A stretch of 64,000 bases of DNA from CAWCUK01 sp963798775 (GTDB lineage: Bacteria > Bacteroidota > Ignavibacteria > Ignavibacteriales > Ignavibacteriaceae): assembly GCA_963798775.1 (NCBI GenBank), contig CAWCUK010000003.1:806001-870000 (forward strand), in the 5' to 3' direction. Positions 1 through 7,196 of this stretch are shown here, one piece after another. A program made the position numbers and the translations under genes. The notes below the pieces were generated by a model. It was not told where the DNA came from, did not search any database, and was given only the letters and a program-made list of their open reading frames with translations. Each line of letters begins with the position of its first letter. Within the stretch, counting starts at the first letter, position 1.

Positions 1-1
1 T

Positions 2-670
2 TCTTCAGGTGATGAAACAGCTGAATGGAATGGGCTTAGTCCGTTCGGGAAAAAAGTAATTGCCGAAATGAATAAGCTGGGAATAATGATTGATATTTCT
101 CATGTTTCCGATTCAACTTTTTATCAAGTAATTAGGTTAACTAAAACTCCTGTGATCGCTTCACATTCTGCCTGCCGTATTTTCACGCCGGGATTTCCAA
201 GGAATATGACTGACGATATGATTAAAAAACTCGGAGAGAACGGGGGAGTTATTCAAATATTTTTCGGTTCGGATCTTGTTAATAATGATGTGAGATTAAA
301 ATTAGAAGAAGCTGACAACGCCTCAAAAAAATTCGCTGAAGAAAATAATTTAAAACAGTACGACCCGAAGGTAAAAGAATTTTATAAGAATTATAAAAAG
401 GAACATCCTTTTAAAAACGCCGATGTTGATGATGTAATTAAACATATTGACCATGTAGTAAAAATAGCCGGAATAGATCATGTAGGTCTGGGTTCCGATT
501 TTGACGGAACAGGCTTATTGCCTGAAGGTTTAATGGATGTTTCATTTTATCCGAATATAATTTCCGCTCTTGCGAAAAAAGGATATTCTGAAGAGGATAT
601 TAAAAAGATTTGCGGAGGAAATTTAATTAGAGTCTGGTCCGAGGTTGAAAGTAACACTTATAGTAAGTAG
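2..670 (+). CDS. Membrane dipeptidase (peptidase family M19), 3' part
   Basis: The reading frame is already open at base 2 and runs to a TAG at 668-670, so the 5' end lies outside the window; the first in-frame ATG (68) is internal. The visible part carries renal-dipeptidase hallmarks: IDISHVSD, the zinc-ligand region VIASHSACR, and the C-terminal VGLGSDFDG followed by a final helix with GGNLIRVW. M19 enzymes are zinc-dependent and cleave dipeptides, often with loose stereospecificity, and some act on D-amino-acid or beta-lactam substrates. About 222 residues are visible of a usual 350-420, so roughly the C-terminal half is present. No downstream operon partner is seen. Location (cytoplasm or periplasm) cannot be judged without the N-terminus. 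Confidence 0.88.
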   Translation, partial: SSGDETAEWNGLSPFGKKVIAEMNKLGIMIDISHVSDSTFYQVIRLTKTPVIASHSACRIFTPGFPRNMTDDMIKKLGENGGVIQIFFGSDLVNNDVRLKLEEADNASKKFAEENNLKQYDPKVKEFYKNYKKEHPFKNADVDDVIKHIDHVVKIAGIDHVGLGSDFDGTGLLPEGLMDVSFYPNIISALAKKGYSEEDIKKICGGNLIRVWSEVESNTYSK

Positions 671-1096
671 AAAAAACATGAAAGAACACTGAATTTAAGA
701 GATCTGGCTGCCCTAGTACAACTCATTTAATATTAAGGCATCTAAAGCATAATGTAGTTCAGATTGTAAAACACTTTCTTAAAACGAATTATTTTGATAA
801 GGAATTATTTTTGCACAATTGCATGAAGCTTATCTATTACGGTTAAAAAAACATTAAATATAGATTGCAAATTTATTAATTAAAACAACAAATTTGAATT
901 ATTCCTCTGGAAAGGAAACTGCAAAAATAAAATTCTAACTTAACTTTTAAAATTGATTTATAGAAAAGCAAAAAAATACTCCCGCCTTTTCTTATCGTCA
1001 CATTTTTACTAAGTCGCAAAAATTCTAATTCATCAACTGCAATACTTACCGCTCTAATTATTAATTTTTTCAATCTATAAAACTATAACCATTTTT
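671..1096. other. Intergenic stretch without a supported gene
   Basis: AT-rich DNA between the convergent dipeptidase and arsM genes. A 65-codon minus-strand frame at 876-1073 starts with MKKLIIRAVSIAVDELEF, but its C-terminal half is low-complexity and I recognise no family, so it is not called a gene. No strong terminator hairpin or tRNA-like fold was seen. Confidence 0.4.
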
Positions 1097-1898
1097 TTAA
1101 TTTTTGTATCCTACCACAGTAATACTAAAAATTCCTTCCAATTTATTTTTAAATTTCACTCGACCTTCTTCAGAAAGATATTTATGTAAAAGATTATCTG
1201 GCAGTTCAATGACTTTAGTCTTTTTTACCGCAACGGATTTAAATCCGGTTTCTTTTATGATTCTTAAATATTCATCTTGCGGAATTGCGCCCGTAACGCA
1301 GCCGGCGTAAAGTTCAGCTGATTTCTTTAATTCAGGAGCCATTTCACCTTGTATAACTATATCTGATACGCAAAAATGCGCGCCGGGTTTTAATATTCTT
1401 AAAATTTCTTTGAAAGCTTTTTGTTTATCGGGAACAAGATTTAATACACAATTGGAAATAACAACATCGGCGGTATTTTCTTCTAAAGGGATATTTTCAA
1501 TTTCACCTAAGTTTAAATTCTACATTTTTATAGTTGAGTTTTTTATTGTTCTTATTCGCTTTATTTATCATTTCATCCGTAAAATCAATACCGATTAATT
1601 TTCCGTCATCGCCGGTTATAGCTCTGGCAATAAATATATCGTTCCCTGCACCGGAACCGAGATCCACAACAGTATCGCCTTTTTTTATGCCGGCAAATTC
1701 GGTCGGAATTCCGCATCCGAGGCCAAGGTCGGCATCAGCCGCATATCCTTCAAGAGTCGTATAATCATCCTGAAAAATAGTATAATCCACTATCTTAGAT
1801 GATGAATTACATCCGCAGCCGCAATTTATTTTATCGGCAGAAGCAATTTCAGAATATTTTTCTTTAACTATTTTTTTAATATCATTTTTATCATTCAT
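1097..1898 (-). pseudogene. arsM: Arsenite methyltransferase ArsM, frameshifted
   Basis: ArsM transfers methyl groups from SAM to trivalent arsenic. Three stretches together give a normal-length protein of about 267 residues. The N-terminal frame (from 1898) has the Cys-rich INCGCGCNSS motif, GLGCGIPTEF and the SAM loop VVDLGSGAGND. It stops at 1503 just after NVEFK. In the neighbouring frame, after skipping one base near 1511, it continues as LGEIENIPLEENTADVVISN, then LKPGAHF, AGCVTGAIP and the C-terminal end at 1097. The three Cys positions expected for arsenite binding are present. A one-base insertion breaks the frame; it could be a true mutation or an assembly error. The gene lies 20 bp downstream of arsR on the same strand with an AGGAG ribosome site, so it is the expected ArsR-controlled partner. 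Confidence 0.85.
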
Positions 1899-1918
1899 AA
1901 TATAATCTCCTATTTAAA

Positions 1919-2236
1919 TTAACATTCACAAACAACTTGGAATAATTTATCTAATTCTTTTTTTGCTTTTAAAATTATTTTGTCATTTAGGCAGTAACAA
2001 ACTTTAGGTCCTTCAATTAAACCTTTTATAAGTCCGACTCTTTTTAGTTCTTTTAAATGCTGCGATACTGTTGATTGCGATAGCGGAAGCAGTTCTACTA
2101 TATCTCCGCACATGCAGGCATTCGATTCTGATAATATTTTTAATATTTTAATACGGGCTGGATGCGATAACGCTTTAGCTGCGTCGGCCAGCCAGATGTC
2201 TCGTCCGCTAAAATCTTCTTTTTTATTATATGACAT
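1919..2236 (-). CDS. arsR: ArsR/SmtB-family arsenic-responsive repressor
   Basis: A 105-residue winged-helix repressor. The start chosen is the ATG at 2236 (MSYNKKEDF) because GGAG lies at 2242-2245; an upstream in-frame ATG at 2287 has no such site and would add 17 unrelated residues. The core reads AKALSHPARIKILKIL, then ACMCGDIVELL and the recognition helix LSQSTVSQHLKEL, the usual ArsR layout. Cys residues in ACMCGD, in KVCYC and at the C-terminal CEC are candidate metalloid ligands. ArsR proteins block transcription until arsenite binds. A perfect inverted repeat directly upstream (2253-2270) is a likely autoregulatory operator. The arsM reading frame follows 20 bp downstream, so the pair forms an arsenic methylation unit. 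Confidence 0.9.
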   Translation of the reverse strand: MSYNKKEDFSGRDIWLADAAKALSHPARIKILKILSESNACMCGDIVELLPLSQSTVSQHLKELKRVGLIKGLIEGPKVCYCLNDKIILKAKKELDKLFQVVCEC

Positions 2237-2252
2237 ATATTCTCCAATTCTA

Positions 2253-2270
2253 TATCGTAAATATACGATA
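2253..2270 (-). promoter_or_regulatory. arsR operator: Probable ArsR operator (inverted repeat)
   Basis: TATCGTA and TACGATA form a perfect 7-bp inverted repeat with a 4-bp spacer. It lies 17 bp upstream of the arsR start codon, close to the ribosome site, where a repressor would block its own transcript. ATCGT/ACGAT half sites fit the ArsR family; binding by this ArsR is inferred. Confidence 0.6.
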
Positions 2271-2548
2271 ATGATATTTATCCGCAAATTAATTAAATCA
2301 AACCGGACATGTAAAGCGTTAGTACCTTAAATGCTTGTAGCCGGATTATTTAGCAAAAATAATTTTACTTATTTTCACTATAATTAAAAACTTAGGTTAA
2401 CCAATAAAAATTATGAATAAAAAGGAAAGAAAAATATTTTGGAAGAAATGTATGAAATTTCAAAATAAAAATTAGTAGTCTTGAGCCTTCCCGAATAATC
2501 AAGTATTTTAAATTTGGATTAAATAATAGCAAAAAAAAGGAAATTCTT

Positions 2549-3121
2549 ATGAAAGCCGTTGAAACAAAAAAACAATTATCACCTGAACAAAGCAAAGAAT
2601 TATTGACGGTTTTGGAAAACCGCTTTGTAAAACACATGAATCGTCATAAAGGAATTAATTGGGAAAAAGTAAAAGCAAAATTAGAAACAAATTCTAAAAA
2701 ACTATGGTCGCTGAATGAAATGGAAAAAACCGGCGGTGAACCTGATGTAGTTGAATATGATAAAAAGTCGGATGAATATATTTTTTACGATTGTTCGGCC
2801 GAAAGTCCCAAAGGACGCAGAAGTCTTTGTTATGATCGTGAAGCCCTGGAAGCAAGGAAAGAACATAAACCGAAAAACAACGCTGTTGATATGGCTGATT
2901 CCATGGGCATTGAACTTTTAACGGAAGAACAATATAGAAAGCTTCAAAAATTGGGAAATTTCGACTTGAAAACTTCAAGCTGGATTAAAACACCTAATGA
3001 AATTAGAGAACTGGGCGGAGCCGTTTTTTGCGATCGCCGCTATAACACTGTATTTTTATATCATAACGGAGCGGAATCTTATTATGCGGCCAGAGGTTTT
3101 AGGGGTGGGTTAAGGGTTTAA
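2549..3121 (+). CDS. DUF4256 family protein
   Basis: A 190-residue soluble protein of unknown function, recognised as DUF4256 by its even spread of conserved blocks: LLTVLENRFVKHMNRH near the start, MEKTGGEPDVV, FYDCSAESPKGRRSLCYD in the middle, then SWIKTPNEIRELGGAVFCDRR and the C-terminal HNGAESYYAARGFRG. No signal peptide or membrane segment is visible. The ATG at 2549 gives the full family length; AAAGGAAA precedes it. The last 35 codons are repeated at 37092-37198 beyond the polysaccharide locus, which makes this gene the likely insertion site of that 34-kb block. Function is unknown and the neighbours give no hint because the downstream context appears to have been replaced. Confidence 0.78.
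   Translation: MKAVETKKQLSPEQSKELLTVLENRFVKHMNRHKGINWEKVKAKLETNSKKLWSLNEMEKTGGEPDVVEYDKKSDEYIFYDCSAESPKGRRSLCYDREALEARKEHKPKNNAVDMADSMGIELLTEEQYRKLQKLGNFDLKTSSWIKTPNEIRELGGAVFCDRRYNTVFLYHNGAESYYAARGFRGGLRV
3015..3121 (+). repeat. Direct repeat, left copy (3' end of the DUF4256 gene)
   Basis: This 107-bp segment, ending exactly at the DUF4256 stop codon, recurs at 37092-37198 in the same orientation. The first 64 or so bases are identical and contain the palindrome GCGATCGC. The remaining bases show about nine differences, nearly all synonymous; the one coding change is G to L near the end. The match stops at the stop codon. Confidence 0.85.
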
Positions 3122-3163
3122 AACATAAACAAAAAAATAATAAAAATACTGTTATCAAGTAAC

Positions 3164-3213
3164 TTGACAAACTATTTACCAAGTTGTACATTTAACATGT
3201 CAGTTATCAGACA
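3164..3213 (+). promoter_or_regulatory. Promoter and operator of the GntR regulator gene
   Basis: TTGACA at 3164-3169 is followed by a 17-bp spacer and TACATT at 3187-3192. Immediately downstream, at 3198-3213, lies TGTCAGTTATCAGACA, an imperfect palindrome (TGTC...GACA). The same sequence with only two changes lies at the same place in the receptor promoter (4146-4161). A repressor bound here would cover the transcription start, so the regulator probably represses itself. Confidence 0.65.
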
Positions 3214-3234
3214 AATTTATGAAGGACAATCGCC

Positions 3235-3960
3235 ATCTTTAAGACTTTAGAACAACGTGAACCAATAAGCTATAAAATTGCCTCCCTGATTGAAGAAGCT
3301 ATTAGGAAAAAGAAAATTAAGCCGGATGAAAAACTTCCCTCTGAATCTGAGCTATGCAAGCAGTTTGGTGTTAGCAGGACAGGTGTAAGGGAAGCGTTAA
3401 AAATTTTAATGGCTAAAGGTTTGGTTAGAATTGAAAAAGGACGTGGAATTTTTGTAAAACAATTCTCTCCCGATAATATTATTGAACCTCTGCATACTTA
3501 TTTAGAACTGCAAAGCGATGAAAATTACGCGCTTGATGTTCTTGAAGCTAGAATGATAATTGAGCCCTCAATTGCTGCCTATGCCGCTATGTATAGAACC
3601 GACGAAGATTTGAAAAATCTTCAGAATGATATTGACGAACTAAAAAAAAGCATCGGCGACGCGGAGAATCATGCCAAAAGTGACGCTAAATTTCATCTCG
3701 ATATAGCCGTTGCTTCCCAAAATTCCATTATGTATGTTATACTTGCGCCTATACAAAGATTAATGCCCAAAATAAAAAGCAAGATTCTTGCTTCTGTAAA
3801 AGATGCGCATGAAGCTGCTGTTGTTTGGCATCAGAAAATTTTTGACGCAGTTAAAGAAGGCAATGCCGATCTTGCTTTCAAAATGATGAATGAACATCTT
3901 AAAATAGCTAGAGACCATACAGAGGAAATGTTAAAGTCTGCAAAAAAAATAAAAAAATAA
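3235..3960 (+). CDS. GntR-family (FadR/FCD-type) regulator with apparent ATC start
   Basis: The protein has an N-terminal winged helix (KIASLIEEAIRKKKI, LPSESELCKQFGVSRTGVREALKIL, then KGRGIFV) and an FCD ligand domain with the metal-site pattern seen in VLEARMIIEPSIAAYAA, FHLDIA and HQKIFDAV. The first ATG in frame (3409) would remove most of the helix-turn-helix, so it is not the true start. In frame, the only sensible start is ATC at 3235, giving FKTLEQREPISYKIA and 241 residues, the normal family length; AAGGA lies 8 bp upstream. The expected ATG appears changed to ATC. Translation from ATC would be weak, so the regulator may be poorly expressed, or this base is an error. The gene opens the alginate locus. 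Members of this family that sit in such loci usually sense a uronate intermediate such as KDG; the ligand here is inferred. Confidence 0.8.
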   Translation: MFKTLEQREPISYKIASLIEEAIRKKKIKPDEKLPSESELCKQFGVSRTGVREALKILMAKGLVRIEKGRGIFVKQFSPDNIIEPLHTYLELQSDENYALDVLEARMIIEPSIAAYAAMYRTDEDLKNLQNDIDELKKSIGDAENHAKSDAKFHLDIAVASQNSIMYVILAPIQRLMPKIKSKILASVKDAHEAAVVWHQKIFDAVKEGNADLAFKMMNEHLKIARDHTEEMLKSAKKIKK

Positions 3961-4115
3961 CCATCTCTACCCTTATCATTTTTCTTTTACCAGTCATCTC
4001 TTTAAAACCTGATATATGCATGCACTGTGGCGTTTAATCCGTTTTCGTTATTTAAAATTATGCACATCATTTATATTTTAAAATATGCTTAAAAAATCAT
4101 AAGAAGAAAATTTTC

Positions 4116-4161
4116 TTGACAACAGAAAAAGAATAATATATATTATGTCAGTTGTCATACA
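4116..4161 (+). promoter_or_regulatory. Promoter and operator of the PUL receptor operon
   Basis: TTGACA (4116-4121), 17-bp spacer and TATATT (4139-4144) form a near-consensus housekeeping promoter. TGTCAGTTGTCATACA (4146-4161) follows at once and matches 14 of 16 bases of the site at 3198-3213. The shared part is TGTCAGTT-TCA-ACA. It starts a leader of about 125 bases before the receptor ATG at 4287. The rest of 3961-4286 holds no gene. I saw no third copy elsewhere in the window. Confidence 0.7.
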
Positions 4162-4286
4162 TGTTTTTAAAAACAAAGGTATTCTGATGATTCTTTGGGT
4201 AAAAAAATCGTATACTTTCATTTCCACCCGTCCTAAAAAATATATAAAAAAAATAAAAATTTATTAAAGTGTTTCGGAGGCGCTAA

Positions 4287-7169
4287 ATGAAAAAAGTGCT
4301 ACAATTAGCCCTTTTTATATTCATAATAAACAATTTTTTATTTGCCGGTGAAACCGGTAAAATAGCGGGAACAGTAACGGATAAATCTACGGGCGAACCT
4401 TTGATAGGGGCGAATGTAGTTATAATTGCTAAAATTGTTAACGGTGCCCAACAGCCGGTGACTCAAACAAGAGGTGCCGCTACTGATATGGAAGGGGATT
4501 ATTTTATCTTGAATATTCCTCCAGGAAGTTATGTTGTTAAAGCCTCATTCGTTGGATATACTTCACAAGTAATAACCAATATTCAGGTTGATGTTGATAA
4601 AACAACTACCGTCGATTTTCAGCTAAACCTAAAAGCTTTTCAAAGTGAAGAAGTAGTTGTAACAGCTTATAGTTCAAAAAAGTTAGAACCGGATTTGACC
4701 GCGACCAAACAGGTTTACAATATTGGCGATATCCAGAATATGGCCGGCGTTGCTAACCTCAGCGATATATTAGCTTTGCAAGCCGATGTTATTGATAATC
4801 ATTTTAGAGGCGGAAGAGAAGGTGAATCACTTTACTTGTTGGGCGGCGGAAATATTACCAATCCATTAAATAATAAAAGAGCTTTCAGCCCAATGGTTGT
4901 GGGTTTACAGCAGGTTGAAGTTTATACCAGCGGGTTTAGTGCGGAGTATGGAAACGCGCAGTCCGGTGTTGTTAATATGGTAACTAAAGAAGGAACTGAG
5001 AAATGGGAATCTTCTTTGGAAGTTTCAGGTTCTCCGCCTTATTATAAAACATGGGGAGGCAGTCCTTATTCATCAGATAATCTTATGTTTTACAGTACTC
5101 TTGCAAATGTTTCTGCTTGGCTTGAAGAAAATCCTACTCAGCCCGGAAGGCCGCTTTGGGACGCAGGCTATGGGTTCGGAGGAATTTATTTGCCGCCGAG
5201 AGATACCTGGCCGCCTAATCCTTTAACAGTTAAAGATTCTCTTCATGCGGCAAGGCTGGGACAAATTTTATGGATGCAGGGCCTTCGGGATGTCGGGCTG
5301 GAGTATAATAACACAGTTGATTACCGGGTGGACTTTTCAACAGGCGGCCCGATTGCAAAAAATCTAAAAGTCTTTTTCGCCGGAAGACAAGAAGTTACAA
5401 ATCCAATCGTTCCTACACCTTATCCAAATACCGAACGGCAAATAATTTCAAATTTTACTTATCAACCTAATCCTTCAGATAAATTTGGGCTTAAGTTTGT
5501 CTATGATTATCAATTCGATAACTCAATGGGAAGCGATTGGCTGCGATGGTTATTTGATAGAAGTTTTAGTGTTACTAAATCAACAAATACATCAGCATTA
5601 TATGGCTTCCAATGGAATCATCTTTTGAGCCAAGCAAGTTATATCGACCTAAAATTGAATGTTCTTAACGTTTATTCCCGCGACAATATTGAACTTCTTA
5701 GCGGCAATCAATTCAGTGAAGATTATTCAAATAAAACAAATTGGGTAGATTATACCGCACCATCAAACCATCAAATAAGTAAGCTGGATGATGACAGGGG
5801 AAGGGAAATAGTAAATACTTACGATTTTCACGGCAGTTATACTTCCCAGTTTAATAAAAGAAATTTGGTTAAGACCGGGCTTCAATTTACTTATTATGAT
5901 TTAAATGTAGATAAAGATATTAATGCTTCCAATTCTGGTTCGTATAGAAAACTAAATTTCGCAGCTTTTCCTTACGAGGGAGCATTATACTTGCAGGATA
6001 AATTAGAGTTTGAGGGTTTTATTGCTAACGTAGGTTTACGCCTCGATTTTTATAATATGAACACTAATTACTATTCAGATATATATTCTCCGTTGAGAAA
6101 TCCAAATTACGATCCGAATAAACCATATCTGGAGAGAGGACAATATTACGATCCTGCATTAGCGGCAAAAACTCAATCTAAGTTATATACTAAACTTCAG
6201 CCGAGGGTCGGGGTTTCATTTCCGCTTTCTGTTTTTTCCGTATTTCATCTTAACTATGGAACTTTTACCCAGCGCCCGACCTTCAACCAAATTTTTTACA
6301 ACCAGATTACAAGCAATAACGATATAGAAATTCTCGGCAACCCAAGGTTAAGGCCGGAAAACACGCAAGCTTATGATATTGGATTGGAAAATTCTTTCCC
6401 GCTTGGTTTAAAATTAGACGTAAGCGCATATTATAAAAATGTTTCTGATCTTGTAGAAACAGCTTATTATTATGATAACCAACAAACCCTTTATAGAACT
6501 TATAGAAACAGGGATTACGCAAACATAAAAGGATTTCATGTAAGCCTTGAAATGGTTGAGGGGCCGTTAAGAGGATATGTTAGATACAATTATGAATCAG
6601 CTACCGGGAAAAGCAGTAACGATTTAAACGCGCCCGTTACATTTTTTGAGAATCCGCCCGAAGGCGAATCGAGCATTGTTTTACCGCCGCCTGAAGATGT
6701 TTACCTGGACTACGACCGAACTCATAAAGCGGTTTTTAATGTCCGTTACAAAACTCCCGAAGATTTAGGTCCGGCGCTGGGTAAATTCTATCCTTTCGGA
6801 AATTTTAGCATCAGCACAACCTTAAAAGTTTATTCAGGCAGGCCTTATACTTACGATGCAACGGGGCAAGGACTAAAATATAACCAGCGAACTCCTACTG
6901 AAACTGATTTGAGAGTTAGAATTGAGAAAAGAATTCCTTTCGGAAGAAGCCAGGCTACTTTTTATGTTGAAGGTTTTAATCTCTTAAATCAAAAACAATA
7001 TTATTATTCACGGACATTTGATGATACCCGGAATACGCTTAAATGGCAAAAGGACCGGCAGAATATTTTAGTTTACGATTTATATCAACCTTACATAACC
7101 AGCCAATCAGTTTATTTATTACAAAATGAACCTCGTCATTTTAGGGTTGGGATAATATATAAGTTCTGA
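4287..7169 (+). CDS. SusC-like TonB-dependent outer-membrane receptor
   Basis: A 960-residue outer-membrane transporter. A signal peptide (about residues 1-20) is followed by a carboxypeptidase-regulatory-like fold (GKIAGTVTDKSTGEPLIGA, to about 115), a TonB-box-like segment EEVVVTAYS, the plug domain (about 130-235, with VYTSGFSAEYGNAQSGVVNM) and a long beta-barrel ending in the aromatic RHFRVGIIYKF. GGAGG lies just before the ATG. It is the first gene after the operator-controlled promoter at 4116, so it should be co-regulated with the lyases. In Bacteroidota such receptors work with SusD; no SusD homologue is present here, and the 742-residue sorting-domain protein next door is a candidate partner. 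The likely cargo, by context, is oligouronides from alginate. Confidence 0.87.
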   Translation: MKKVLQLALFIFIINNFLFAGETGKIAGTVTDKSTGEPLIGANVVIIAKIVNGAQQPVTQTRGAATDMEGDYFILNIPPGSYVVKASFVGYTSQVITNIQVDVDKTTTVDFQLNLKAFQSEEVVVTAYSSKKLEPDLTATKQVYNIGDIQNMAGVANLSDILALQADVIDNHFRGGREGESLYLLGGGNITNPLNNKRAFSPMVVGLQQVEVYTSGFSAEYGNAQSGVVNMVTKEGTEKWESSLEVSGSPPYYKTWGGSPYSSDNLMFYSTLANVSAWLEENPTQPGRPLWDAGYGFGGIYLPPRDTWPPNPLTVKDSLHAARLGQILWMQGLRDVGLEYNNTVDYRVDFSTGGPIAKNLKVFFAGRQEVTNPIVPTPYPNTERQIISNFTYQPNPSDKFGLKFVYDYQFDNSMGSDWLRWLFDRSFSVTKSTNTSALYGFQWNHLLSQASYIDLKLNVLNVYSRDNIELLSGNQFSEDYSNKTNWVDYTAPSNHQISKLDDDRGREIVNTYDFHGSYTSQFNKRNLVKTGLQFTYYDLNVDKDINASNSGSYRKLNFAAFPYEGALYLQDKLEFEGFIANVGLRLDFYNMNTNYYSDIYSPLRNPNYDPNKPYLERGQYYDPALAAKTQSKLYTKLQPRVGVSFPLSVFSVFHLNYGTFTQRPTFNQIFYNQITSNNDIEILGNPRLRPENTQAYDIGLENSFPLGLKLDVSAYYKNVSDLVETAYYYDNQQTLYRTYRNRDYANIKGFHVSLEMVEGPLRGYVRYNYESATGKSSNDLNAPVTFFENPPEGESSIVLPPPEDVYLDYDRTHKAVFNVRYKTPEDLGPALGKFYPFGNFSISTTLKVYSGRPYTYDATGQGLKYNQRTPTETDLRVRIEKRIPFGRSQATFYVEGFNLLNQKQYYYSRTFDDTRNTLKWQKDRQNILVYDLYQPYITSQSVYLLQNEPRHFRVGIIYKF

Positions 7170-7196
7170 TAAAGTTTAAAAATCAAAGGCATTTTA

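Noticed and set aside
876..1073. 65-codon minus-strand reading frame downstream of arsM
   Set aside because: The first 35 codons look protein-like but the rest is low-complexity, there is no ribosome site and no family is recognised.
1503..1505. TGA ending the first arsM frame as a Sec codon
   Set aside because: The homologous protein continues in a different frame, so the cause is a one-base shift and not recoding. The same holds for TGA stops at 28191 and elsewhere.
3220..3222. In-frame TGA before the GntR gene as a selenocysteine codon (the window encodes SelB)
   Set aside because: It lies upstream of the normal N-terminus of the family and no coding similarity continues upstream of it.
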